From positions 9,687,249 through 9,751,248 of the forward strand of contig OZ038423.1 of NCBI GenBank assembly GCA_964036155.1: 64,000 bases of DNA, written 5' to 3'. Under the pieces are notes generated by a model. That model made no database searches. It was not told the DNA's origin and saw only the letters and a program-made list of their open reading frames with translations. The position numbers and the translations under genes were made by a program. Below are positions 34,477 through 46,260 of this stretch, one piece after another. Origin of the DNA: Diploscapter coronatus. Taxonomy: Eukaryota; Nematoda; Chromadorea; Rhabditida; Rhabditidae. Position 1 is the first letter of the stretch, and each line of letters opens with the position of its first letter.

Positions 34477-37400
34477 ATGGTCTATATCGGCATAGATCTG
34501 GGCACGACATATTCGTGTGTTTCCGTGATTGAGGATGGACGGCCTGTTCTGATTGTTTCTGATGATGGTCTGTTTTTATTAGCATTAGAAACATTCATTT
34601 GTGAATTTTTCCATCGATAAGCTTGTCAAAAAAATCGAGTTGTAATAGAAAATTTAATGAATATATTTCCTTTTGTAATTCATAGGTCCAAGCTTACCTT
34701 TAAATTCTGTGTACTTGAAAAATTGCCTACTTCAGGCAAATACATTATCCCCTCCGTGGTCGCCTATTGCGGTGCCGAAACTCTCATTGGAAATCCGGCA
34801 TTAGCTGCAAATACTGACATATCTAATGTTCTATACGGTTTTTAACGTTATTTTGATTTGTTTTTAATTCTATAAATTCAGATTCAAAACGACTAATTGG
34901 CTATAACGTTCTGAATGATGCATTTCTGCCTGATGAAGAATCACTTTTGCCTTTCAGAATCGAAACAAGAAATGTTTGCATTTTCTTAAAATAAACTGCA
35001 ATAATAATTTCATATTTAGAGAGTCGTTGGCTATGTACTTAATGCAGGTCAGCGAAATGAGAGATTTCTTAGACCTGAAGAGGTTTCTGCTGAGATTTTG
35101 AAGAAGTTGAAAACGATTGCAGAGGTATCTTCCTAATTCTGAAAAAATAGGATTCAGGATTCCAAGCCTCAAATACATTATTATTTGTTAAATTGAACAA
35201 ATTGAAATTTGTCTTATTTCAGAGAAATTTGCCAGAAAAGAAAATAACTGGAGCAGTCGTGACAGTTCCTGCATTCTTCAATTTAGAGCAGATTATTGCG
35301 ACAAAAAGAGCGATTAAAATGGCTGGACTCGATCTGAAATATCTGCTGGAAGAACCGACGGCAGCTGCAATTGCTTATTATAGTAGAATGAGGATAGCTG
35401 ACTCAACAATTATGGTTTTTGATTTTGGAGGAGGTTAGAATATATTTGGATATGATGTTACTTTCGAAGAAAACTGAAATTTGTATGCAAATGATCGTTA
35501 AGAGTAAGAGATCTCGACTTTCAAGGAATTGATAGAAAACAATTAGAAAATGAAAGTAAAACAATAATTTAACTCCGACCATTTGATTAATATGGCAATA
35601 TATGCATTTATTTATGGATTGAAATTTTAGGGACATTAGATATTAGTATCGCGGAAATTAGAAACGAGAAATTTGATGTGAAGTCGGTGTGTGGTGATGC
35701 TCATTTAGGTTTGTTATTACTCTACTTACTTTATGGTTTGTAAATTATATCATTTAGGCGGTCAAAATTTCGACGAAAAAATAATGAAATACGTAATCGA
35801 AGAATTCAAGAAATCGGACAACTATGATATGTCTCAACAGCCAAGGTTGATAAAACTATTACGACGAATGTGCAAAAAAGCGAAAGAATCACTGTCATTT
35901 CAAATAGAATCGTGGAATGTTAACGTAAGAAATATTAATTTGATTGATTCTGGATGAAATTTATATTTTGCAGTTGGACATTAATTGTGATACAAGCGTG
36001 AATGTGAAAATTTCGCGATCTAACTTCAACCAACTCTGCAAGGATTTATTCGATAAAGCGATGAGAATGGTTGAAAGAGCTTTACGAACTGCACAAATCT
36101 CAGCAGAACAAATTGACAATGTGGTAATTTTATTATTAGAAAAGCAAGACTCTGATATGTTTTCATTGAATATAAATATGAAACTTATAGATTCTGGTTG
36201 GCGGATCAACTCGAATTCCAAAAATTCAAGACCTTTTATCACATAAATTTGGCCAGGCAAAATTGAGATACAATGCCAATCCTGAAGAGGCTGTAGCTCA
36301 TGGAGCTGCGATCATTGCAGATGCTTTGGAGGTTTGAAAATAAATAATTCATTACTAAAATGAAATTAACAATTTCAGAAAGGAATTGAAATCCCATTGA
36401 TTAATGATACGATGAATGAACTAGCCCCAAACACCAATAATTTGCAAATTGGTTACAATGCCAATCATGAAGAGGCTGTAGCTCATGGAGCTGAGATTAA
36501 TTCAAATGCTTTGAAGGCTTAAAAATAAATAATTCATTACTAAAATGGGAGTGATAATTTCAGGAAGGAATTGCAATGCCATTGATTAATGATACAATGA
36601 ATGAACTAGCCCCAAACACCAATAATTTGCAAATTGGTGGAGACAAAATCTTATTCTATCGTAAGAATTATGTTGAAAGCTAAAAGACTTTGAAACGATT
36701 CGTAATAATTTAGTTTATTATCGAAATAATAATAAAGGTGAAGGAAGAATATGCTTGTTCAATTCATCTACCTGCTCAGTAGAAGGGATTGCAAAATTCT
36801 ACAATTGGTATTTCCCATCTCAAGTAGTAACGACACAGAATAAAGTAAATTCTTATGTTCGTTATTTTGAATAATTTCTTAGGTTTCAGATTTTTGGAAT
36901 TAACAATGTAGGTGAATCATTTGAAATATTTGACTTGGATACTCGACAAATTTCAAAAGGTCTTATCAACAAATTCATGAATAATTGATTCAGGTAATTT
37001 TATAGGTCCAGACCCTCCTGAATGGCGTGGTGGTGCATCTGTGGCTTATTTCAAAGACAAATTGTATTATTTGGGTGGACGGGATCCTGAAACATGGGAA
37101 GATACGAATAAAGTTGATGTAAGAAGATCGAATGAAAGTCCATGAAATAATTTATTCAGGTTTTAATAGATGGAAAATGGCAAACAGGACCTGCTTTTCC
37201 TCTTCCAATTAGACGTGCTCAAACAATAACATGCGATGGAATTTTATACGGTTACATTATAACATATTCACTACTGTAATTATGGACGTTCAGTTATTGA
37301 TGGATATACTAGTAATAAGATATATCGATTATCAGACGATGAACGGAAATGGATTGAAGTGGGAGAGGTTCCAGAAGGCCTAAATTCTTTTGGAGTTGCG

Positions 37401-37796
37401 TCGCTAAATGAAAAAATTTACATAGCTGGAGGATGGAAGTCGTTAATTTTATATGATAAATAATGTATCATTAGATATTTAGTGATGAGGTATTCAATTC
37501 CTGTCTGTGTTTCGACCCCTCAGCTCCAATTGGGAGTCGAATTTCTCAAATCGCTGATATGAATTATGCAAGACATTTTCATTCGCTTGTTGCTGCGAAT
37601 AAAAAATTGTATGCAATCGGAGGGTAGGAAATAGTCAAATTTATGCTGATAAAATTACATAGAAGAAATTAGATTTCAAAGTAGTGAGAAAAAAAGCGAT
37701 GGTTTATACCGTGGGATAAACTTCTGTGATGCTATTGAAGAATACGATCCACAAACGAATAAATGGCGTGTAGTCGGAAAAATTGCTATAAAATAA
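34477..37796 (+). CDS. Hsp70 ATPase domain fused to Kelch repeats
   Basis: Eighteen exons read in one frame (725 residues). Exons 1-9 (34477-36331, about 379 residues) are a full-length Hsp70 nucleotide-binding domain: [15 protein letters not shown] (phosphate 1), [33 protein letters not shown] (phosphate 2), [16 protein letters not shown] (adenosine loop) and [13 protein letters not shown]. The peptide-binding domain that should follow is absent. Exons 12-18 encode Kelch-type repeats ([38 protein letters not shown]), normally a beta-propeller for protein binding. The link runs through exons 10-11, which lie in a 185 bp tandem duplication. Exon 10 joins exon 11 only by a GC donor (AAG|GCTTAA) or is skipped (679 residues); otherwise it stops at 36522. 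So the product is either a fusion or a truncated Hsp70 followed by a Kelch unit without a visible start. The stop overlaps AATAAA. Confidence 0.8.
36269..36638 (+). repeat. 185 bp tandem duplication inside the Hsp70-Kelch gene
   Basis: Copy 1 is 36269-36453 and copy 2 is 36454-36638, both starting TACAATGCCAATC and ending TTGCAAATTGGT. Each contains the end of one exon, a short intron and the start of the next. They differ at scattered bases; one change turns the donor GAG|GTTTG of copy 1 into AAG|GCTTA in copy 2. Confidence 0.9.
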
Positions 37797-38965
37797 AGCT
37801 TTTTATGATTATAATAATCTCAGATGTCATATGGAAATTTTATTCAATAAAATGTGAAGTAATAATTTAATTTCAATGCACATGATACAGACAACTCTCG
37901 AAAACATCCAAAAGTGATGAGGACCTTACAGGGGCATCCAATTCTATGGTCAAATTTAGATTTGGAGGACTTTTCTGAAGTCCGACAGTTGTTTGGGTCT
38001 TATAAATACTCTCTTAAAAATGAAAAACTACTAAATAAGTTAGATAAATCTTGACATTTATCAAGACACATGAAGAGAATTATATCGATGAATCATATTT
38101 TCGTCATGTCTTGCTCTGAAACAGACCTGTTTCGTTCCTGTAAAGACCGTGTATATTTTGAGAGAGCTCATGAGAGTAGGTGTGCGAAAATGAAGGTGAA
38201 AAAATCGTGAAGGAATGATGAAATGGTGAGAGGCAAAGATAAAGCCGAAGAGGAAAAGATTGGCAAACTTATGAAAACTACTTGAGAATGAGAGAGAAAA
38301 TAGAAGCGATAGAGAGGCTTCAAAGTAAAGTCGACTAGCTGGTATCCGGTTGAATCGGGATTTAAAACATATTCCTGCTGATAATTTAAAATTTTTTATC
38401 ATTTGTCTTATTATTTTTTACTATTTTTTTACAAAATAAAATATTTTTAAATGTTTCATTTTTATTCCCGAGCTTTTATGATGTAATATTTTAGCGAGCT
38501 GTTTAGAAGTGACTTTATTTTACGAAAATAAACCGTTCAAATCGCTTGATTGACCATTCCTTTCGTTGAGCTTTAAAATATCCGTCCGACATTTGACATT
38601 TTTCTGTTTATTCTATTGTACTCTCAACTCAAAACTTTAACTTTAGCCAACTTTTTATTATCAAACAATGTGAGCTCGCGATTTCTTTTGCGTGAAACTC
38701 AACTTTTTCTATTTATAATCAAGAATCGATATTTTTTTCCAAAAATAACATAATATTTCTTACAAAGAAACACCATTTCAATTGGTTTCATATCAGGGAC
38801 GGGCGAAAATGTTCGTTCCTGTCATGCTTGAGCAATTTCAGTCCCTTTCCGAAAAGTCACAACTCCATTTCCGCTCGTCCCTGTTTCAGATAATATCGAA
38901 TTTTGATCGAATCTACAGTATTGAAATGATTTTCAGGAAACCTTTTGTAGTTTCAGATTGTTGAT
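37797..38965. other. Intergenic region before the GST gene
   Basis: No gene supported. Contains the small inverted repeat at 38794-38883. Confidence 0.4.
38794..38883. repeat. 90 bp inverted-repeat element
   Basis: The ends CAGGGACGGGCGAAAATG (38794) and CATTTCCGCTCGTCCCTG (to 38883) are inverted copies with two mismatches. It sits about 80 bp upstream of the GST-like start codon. Confidence 0.55.
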
Positions 38966-40023
38966 ATGAGTATGAGTGAGTCGAAGGGCAAATTGGAGTT
39001 GTTTACCCTCCCCGGCAAGGGTCGGGCAGAGGCAATCCGAATGATGCTCGTTTTCGTCGACAAAAAGTTTACGGACACGAGATTGACGATCGAACAATGG
39101 AAAATCAAGCGGCAATTGAGTGAGCACTTTTTCTTTTGATTGAAGACAAAGTTGATCTTCATTCAAAATTTTTGGAAGAAATGTCTTCAAGATTTTTAGA
39201 ATAAGTGCTCCTTTAGAAAAGTAAAATTTTATTCTCTACAGAAAAAAGCGTTGAAAAGTTTAGGCAATTATGGGAATGATCAGAAGCTGCCGATGATGCT
39301 CGTTAATGACAAACGGGTTATTTTCGGCGCCACGGAAATTTCGCGATTTGTTGCATTGAATTTCAGTAAGGTACCGTATTCTAAACATTTGAATGACAAA
39401 ATTTAGGCCTTTACGGCGTTTCGAGCTCCGAGCAGGAAGAAATCAACAAAGTCATTGATGACCTGGAGAAAATGAATGTCGCCTTGGCTCCGATTATCAG
39501 AGCTACTTTGACGAAAAGTTATGAGCAAAGAGTAGGTCTTCAAAAGTTACGAAACTCTTTTCCCATAAAACTATTTTCTGATCTAAATTTTTCAGAAGGA
39601 TTGAAAAGTGAGATTTTAAGAAAATTTTTTGAAGCTTCCATAAAAAATCATATTTCTTCTAGAAAGAGCTCTGGAACGTATTCAAAGTGGATACGTTATT
39701 CCCGTCTTTGACCAAATATGACGAGCGCCTCGCAAACAAGATATTCCTTGTCGGAAGCAGGGTAGGATTTTGAAAAATCTCATTTTCCCATATATTTTAG
39801 GATTTTTAGATTTCCTGGGCGGACATCGCCTTAATTGAGATGTTAACGAGGTTCCGAGAAATCTACGATTCGTTTTACCTGGCTCACTTCGACAATTTGA
39901 GGGTTAGATTACTGTAGTTCCAAAAGGCAAATCATCGATTTTCTTTAGGAATACTGTAACCGCTTCGAAAAACTGCCGAATATGAGACCATATTTACAGA
40001 CAAGGCCCGATTCTTTCTTCTAA
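38966..40023 (+). CDS. Divergent sigma-type glutathione S-transferase-like protein
   Basis: Six exons give 220 residues: 38966-39119, 39249-39365, 39407-39531, 39663-39761, 39810-39902, 39949-40023. Family features are the N-terminal GKGRAEAIRMML (nematode GSTs: RGRAE.IR), LPMMLVND with a cis-proline loop, an all-helical C-terminal domain, SWADIALIEM (the conserved N-capping Asp helix) and the typical end MRPYLQTRPDSFF. Two catalytic features are altered. The tyrosine normally found as LTYF is replaced (KLELFTLP), and the QS.AI glutathione-binding motif reads GATEISRF. The protein may therefore bind ligands without conjugating glutathione. The second exon uses the acceptor GAAAAAAG|CG; the nearer TACAG would break the frame. 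Confidence 0.8.
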
Positions 40024-40678
40024 AACTAAAATAATTTTGTTTCCAAATATGGTGCTATAAAATAAAGTTACTTCCTGTAAAATTTGATCAACTCTAACGA
40101 AAATTTCGGAATTCCCATACAAATAACCTTGCACAATAATTTTTTTTCCTTTTCTAATGCTATCTTGCTTCCGCATCAGAAAACGTGCTCCATTTCTAAA
40201 CCTTTTCGTCAAACTCACTTTGGAAAGCTTGTCTCCTTCACTTCGCACCGCTACAGCCGCTGGTCAGCGAATTTCCCCCATCAAAATCATTTGACTATTT
40301 TTTTTTCAGAATTTATCACCCCTCTTTCTTTCTCCCTTTTCGTTGTTTTTTCATTATTTTCGAAGCGATTTTCGAAATTCTACGAAAATGAAATATTACA
40401 CTAACTTTCCCCACGCTTTTTATGTCAATTGTATCTTTATTTCCATTTTCTTTTTGAAAAAAACTGTTCAATTTCGATTTTTTCGTTAATCTTTGCAAAC
40501 TTTGCACAATAAGTCGCGTTTTTTGACATTTCCCTTATCAAAGCAGCTTTTCCCTCTTGAAACGCTATGTACAAAATTATTAACTCGCGTCCTTTCATAA
40601 AATTGCAGTTTGAAACTTGCAAAATTGGTATTTTTTTGTTAAATTCAGACCTCAAGCAAAACCCTCCAATTTTTTATA

Positions 40679-41879
40679 ATGGTACGCACGAAGCAGAATG
40701 CCAGGAAGGTCGGACACACTAGGGGCTTGCCCGGAAAGGTACGCATTTATGAAATTTGTAAAAATTCAGAGCCTCAAATATTCAAATCGCTCTTCTGATG
40801 AGTTTATTCGAGCTTTTCAAGACAAGCTTAGAAAAACGTAGGCAGGAATCATGTGAATTTTTAAAAGAAAAAAAAATACAAAAAGCTGCTCAAAATGCGA
40901 GTAATTCCCTCCAGAAATTAGTGCTTTTCTTTTCCAGACCCCCTTCAACTCTCAGTCGACCTCGTCTGGTTCGAGCGCCACGAACCGCAACCGCGTGCAG
41001 GTTTTTCGGAAAAAGTTTCTTCTTCTAAAAATAAAAATTGCAGCTCTCGACGAAGCGCAACCTGCACAAAGGCAACAAGCAGCCTCTTCCTCCCATCAAG
41101 AAGAAGGCGCTCCGTGAGTTTTTTTTTTTAATTATTCTACTTTATTTACTAACTGGAAACAATTTACAAAGTATATCCTGGATTCATTTTTCGAAGGCTA
41201 AGTGAAATAGTGCGGAAATAAGCAGGAAGGACTTGAGATTTTCATCCGAAGATCGATAAAAATGAAGATTGAGCAAATTCCAGCGAGGGGAGTGTTGGCG
41301 CTGCGCGAGATCAGGAAGTTCCAGAAATCGACCGAGCTGCTCATCCCCCGCGCCCCCTTCTACAAAGTTGTCAGGGACATCACCGCTAAGGTAAGAAATA
41401 TTCTTTTTTTTTTCTTCACGTATTCATAGCGAAACTTTATCTTTCTAAAACAATTTCTAATCATTTTTTTCGATTTCACACTCTCAAAATTTGCTATGAT
41501 TTTATTTAGAAATTCTAATTTGCAGCACGGTACGGATCTGCGTTTCCAAGGGCTGGCCCTGCAGGCCCTGCACGAGGCCGCGGAGAACTACCTGGTGGGG
41601 TTGTTCGAGGAGGCGAATCTGTGCGCGATCCACGCAAGCCGCGTCACGATCATGCCCAAGGACATCGAACTCGTCCGCAGAATTCGCGGCGAGACGTTCA
41701 CTGGGGGAAAGTTAGTGCTTTTTTAGAAATTAAAACAAAATGAAATCATTTTCTTGATTTTGGAAGAGTCGGGAATATGCGACTTTAAAAGACTACTAGA
41801 AATTTACTTATTAGAAAGTCAGATATTTGGCTTTTGAAATTTATAAACTTATTTTTTCAGCATCAACTATCGTCGCTAG
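40679..41879 (+). CDS. Divergent, intron-rich histone H3 variant
   Basis: Six exons (40679-40738, 40938-41000, 41044-41113, 41284-41390, 41526-41710, 41861-41879) give 167 residues; canonical H3 has 135 and usually no introns. The fold domain is clear: [69 protein letters not shown] and RRIRGE. The tail starts VRTKQNARK, so K4 and K9 are kept, but Ala1 is Val, Thr6 is Asn and Ser10 is Val. The rest of the tail is a longer, unrelated Ser/Asn/Lys-rich sequence lacking the ARKSAP K27 motif. The C-terminus is extended (TFTGGNINYRR). It could be a centromeric (CENP-A type) H3, but loop 1 has no insertion and keeps TDLRFQ, which favours a non-centromeric variant. The introns and fast evolution point to a specialised, replication-independent, possibly germline form (inference). 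Confidence 0.9.
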
Positions 41880-43344
41880 ATGAGATGGTTCAGAATGTTC
41901 GATTAGAGGCTTCCAAATCCGGGCAACATACCGTAATCCGTGTATTCATAACTAACTCATTGTAGTCATAAAATAACTTAGTTATTTTCATATTTTTCCC
42001 GGTTTTTTAAAATTCTTTCGCTGGAAAACTAAAAATCGGAAATCAGCCTTATCTTCAAACTATCGAATTATTCCAATTCAAGCCACGTTTCATTTGTACA
42101 TACTCGTGGAAAACATTCACTTATTTTGAGATACCGTATTTTCTTGGTATAAACCCGTAGCTTTTTGTTCTTCGATATTTTTCTGAAATGGTATTTCTGT
42201 TTGAGAAAGTACGGTAGCTAAACTTGTTCACTATCTCAAAATTCTTACTAGGGATGTTCTAGAATAATTTTTGAGAAAGTTTTAAATTTCCAGAACATTC
42301 CTTTTCTGGACTTATTTACTGGACCTCATTCCTAGCTTTTCCCGAACTCTATCTCCTAAGCATTGAAAATTCCAAGTGCTGAAATATACGTTCAACTTGT
42401 GTTCTCTTGTAAAAACGAACCAAAATTTCTCATCCAATGTTAAAATAGAAGTTAAAAGCTTGCTGGGATAGAGGAATTTTCGGTTCTGAAGAATTCTTGC
42501 ATTTTCTTGAGCGAAGTGCCCACTTGCCTTGTTTTTGAAAAGATAGTTTCCATTTTTCCTGAAAAATTTTGGAAGCTTCATTTCTAGAAATGGAACCTCC
42601 TGTTCAAAATCTCCTTTGAGTAATCTTCACTTTTGTCGAGAGCCTTGGATAGGCAGATAATAGTTTTTCTAGAAATTAATTTTCATATTATACAGATACG
42701 CATAAACATAGACATATAATATAGTTATCATTTATCGTAAATTGTTTAATTAGCAAAATTTTGGCAGTGCTAATTTTGTTCTAGAATCATCTATAAATTT
42801 ATTCCCCTATCTCTGATTCATGTAATCATGTATCAGTTAGTCCTGCCGATTATAAAGAAAAATACTTATTCAAAAATAAAGCTGTTAGAAAGTTAAAATT
42901 ATTTTCCTCTAAAACATTGTTGGTTTGCATCCAGGAAAATCTTTTTGCTCTTTTAAGTTCTTTTTTATTGTCCCGAAAACCTAGCAATTGTTGTTTTGGC
43001 TATCGATTTTCCGTTAAGGCCCAATGCACTCTTATGCGAATGAGAGGCGTCTATTCGAGCCTCTTCGAATTACGTTTATTTTAATGGTTTTTTTTTTGTA
43101 AAGTTTGTTCATTTTTAAACCTCTAGAATTTTCTGAACGTTAAAAATTAATTGAATTTTACAACAGGGTGCTAGATCAAATGGATGAACTTGACAAAATA
43201 TCAACATCTTTCTTCCCTTCAAGTTACGCCTCTTTTATTGCTAATAGACCGATCGATATCTCGTTTATTTCGCATTTTGCCACGAAAATCTATCATGATT
43301 TCCAAATTTATTAGTTTCATTTTCAGACTGGGGAATTCAGCAAG
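41880..43344. other. Intergenic region between H3 variant and ABHD11
   Basis: AT-rich, with no supported gene. Short ORFs only. Confidence 0.45.
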
Positions 43345-45637
43345 ATGCTCATACCAGTTTATCGATTTCCTGTGAAAAACGCGGTCAACCAGTGGAGGCT
43401 GCAGAAACGGTGTTTTTTAATTCTAAATTTTGAAAAGATAGAAATAGACTTGATTTTACGATTTTTAAAATGAAATTTTCAGGAGGAAATAATTTAAAGA
43501 CTTTCAGCTTCATCGCAAACTGTCGCCCAGTCCCACTCGCATCAACGGTTTATGGCGATCCGGCCACCGACATCGAAATGCCTCCGTTGGTTATAGCTCA
43601 TGGTGGGTGAGTTGTGTTGACTTTTCCAAGAAAAACTCCTCTTGAAGATAACTTCGCTCATATTTTTCTAAAGACACGTTTTCCTTTTCGTCAGAAATTC
43701 TCATTTTTATCTTCAGGTTTATTCGGTCAAAAGCAAAACTGGAATTCGGTTGGAAAGGCGATTCAAAGGCGACTCGGAAACACGGTTCACTGCGTCGATA
43801 TGAGAAATCATGGATCGTCTCCGAGGTAGGTTTTCTCTATTTTTAATCTAGATTTTTAAAGTACGTTTTATAAAATTCTGATAATCCATCATCAAGAAGC
43901 TCTATGTAATCAAAGTGGCTGATCGTTAGAAAAAGAATCACAAATACAGATGATCTTTACAAGTATTATTTTGAAGATTTATTATGTTTCATGAAAATCA
44001 TGTAATTTTGCTGTGGATATTTTTGATCAGTGTTCGTGATATTGATAATAGTCAGCAAAAAATTCCCTCGAATATCTCATTTTTCAGAGCCGCTACTATG
44101 ACCTACACTGACATGGCCTCTGATCTGGCCGAACATATTCGAAAAATTCGAAGTGAGACCGGATTCAGGAAGGTGCATTTACTCGGCCACTCGATGGGCG
44201 GAAAGGCCGTCATGCGATTGGCCATAGATCCGGACGGAGGACAACTCATCGAGAGGTTGATCGTGGAAGGTTGGGGCTTCAAAATTAGTAGAAAAAGATG
44301 GTGTCTTGGAAACCCTAGTAGATTTTCTCCTATCTCTGAGAAGTAGAATATTCAGAAAAGTTGAAATAGGTTTCTAGAAAATAGAAAGTTATTTTGAAAA
44401 TTCAGCAAGTTAGTCTTTAGTTTTGTAGTAGGAACACGTTCCGAGAGATTGGAATATGTTTCAAAATTTAATGAAAAGAACAACTTTATACCAATTTGAT
44501 TTACCGAATGATTTTCTTGAGTATTATTATTATTATTTTATTTTTTTTTAAATTCGAAAAATAAAACGGTGAACTTCGGGAAAATTTCAAATTTTCTAGA
44601 ACAGTTGAATTCTCTCAGACGTTTCCCCGAAAGGATACTCGACGAGTCACGTGAAATTTCGCGACTACATCAAAGCGATGCGGCAAGTCGACATGAAATC
44701 CACGAGGAAGCAGATTCTGGAACAACTCGAACCGGCCGTCCCGGAACTCGCCGTTCGACAGTTCCTCATCACTAATTTACAGGTTTGTTTTGTGAATATT
44801 GTAGCCGTGACGCGACAAAATACTGAGTTAGACGAAAACTCATTCAAAACATTGATAAATTCGAAACATACATGACATTTTTTTGTTTTGGAACGAAATA
44901 TTTTTTATCATCTCGATTCACCTGTAAAACTAATACGACTAGAGTAGAAGGTGTCAAAATACAGAGGATTTTGGTCCGAAAGTAATTGTAGAAATGAAAC
45001 AAGCACAGAAAAGCAAATATATTGAAACTTATCTAATTTTTTGCCAATTAATTCTCCAACTTTCAGCCGAAATCCGACGATCCATCGACGTTTGAGTGGC
45101 GCTGTAACGTAGATGTCATCGATCAGTATGTAGACGAGGTGCTTGGATTCACAGTGCCCGTCGGATCGTTCAGGTCTGTATTTTTAGTTCTAACATTCAT
45201 AAATTCAATTGGGTTAAATTCTTTTTGGCTGCAAAGTTCATAGCCGAAAACTTATCTGAACTATTCCTCTTAGAATTTTTTTTACGAAGAAATACTGTTC
45301 TGTTCTCATAAAATCGCCAGGTCTCTTCAATTGGAGTTGCGAGAATTTTGAAACCTACAAATTTTACGATTTCCATTTTCAGAGGCCCGACTTTATTCCT
45401 CTACGGCGAGATATCCGGCTATGTGCCAGATTCTGATCGGCCGTTGATACGGTGCATGTTTCCGCAGGTAAAATTAAAATTTTCTCGAGAAAATACCTAA
45501 ATTGCTGAAAATTTGAATGAAAGTACGCTTTTCAGGTCAAATTCGAGGCCATTCCCAAGGCAGGCCATTGGGTGCATGCAGAAAAACCGGCGCCTTTTAT
45601 CGATACCGTCTGTCGATTTTTCGAGGAGCAAAATTAA
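43345..45637 (+). CDS. ABHD11-like alpha/beta hydrolase
   Basis: Eight exons, all phases consistent, 302 residues (human ABHD11 is about 315). Order of motifs: PVPLASTVYGDP; the oxyanion-hole HGLFGQKQNW; VHCVDMRNHGSSP; MASDLAEHIRKI; the nucleophile elbow LLGHSMGGKAVM; VSPKGYSTSHVKFRDYIKAM; LAVRQFLITNLQ; PTLFLYGEISGYV; and the catalytic histidine AGHWVHAEKP. ABHD11 is a mitochondrial serine hydrolase linked to protection of 2-oxoglutarate dehydrogenase lipoylation. The N-terminus (MLIPVYRFPVKNAVNQWRLQ) is basic and amphipathic, as for a mitochondrial presequence. Exons: 43345-43409, 43508-43602, 43717-43825, 44088-44269, 44619-44782, 45067-45173, 45383-45467, 45536-45637. Confidence 0.93.
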
Positions 45638-46260
45638 ATTTTCTTCTGGAAAATTTTAGGAACTAGGATTTTTAGTCTTGATTGTTGATTTTCTCGTTTT
45701 TTATTCTAATCTTTGCTGAACTTATCTGAAAAAGTATGCTTAGGAAATAGCATAATTTTTTGAGAGAGTTAAAGAAATCTGTCTTTATTTTCTCTCAATT
45801 TTCTACTCTTCCATTCAGTCAAGGTCAGTTGGCAATATTCGAAATTGCGTCATCATTAATATTTCATTTCCGTTGGCCACTTTTCGCTTTTACTTTTCAA
45901 AAAGTGGTATTTTCTCCCAAAATGGCTACTTTCTTTCCACTTTACTGTTTTATCTTTGTGGCCCTCATTTTATACCGTCGCCCTGTGATTTTTGACAAAT
46001 GTTTTCGATATTGATTTGCGGGTTTTTCTTGCCACTAGTTGTTTTCTTCAATTTCGTTTTTTCGCATCGAAAATTAGAATTTCAAAGAATCTGTTGATTT
46101 CGTTCCCACTCCAACCGGTTTGAAAACCGCCTAATATCTCGACTTGTCGGTGATTTCGTTGATTGGCGTAATTATCAGTCGCCTGCACCTCACGATTCCT
46201 GTAAAATTTACCAATTTCTTCTAGAAGCTAGTGAATTTTGCAATTGGAGAGGAGCCAACG
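45638..46260. other. Intergenic region upstream of the SAFB-like gene
   Basis: No gene seen. A TTTCTTCTAG acceptor at about 46215 precedes the next start codon and is a candidate trans-splice site. Confidence 0.35.

Noticed and set aside
37250..37293. Apparent +1 frameshift in the Kelch region
   Set aside because: A 43-base GT..CAG intron (G|GTTACATT...GTTCAG) restores the frame exactly and gives a good Kelch sequence.
39120..39248. Apparent frameshift between GST exons 1 and 2
   Set aside because: Using the acceptor GAAAAAAG|CG instead of TACAG restores phase and reads LTLKSLGNYGND.
40679..41879. Firm assignment of the H3 variant as centromeric CENP-A
   Set aside because: Loop 1 has the same length as canonical H3 and keeps TDLRFQ; the evidence allows but does not favour CENP-A.
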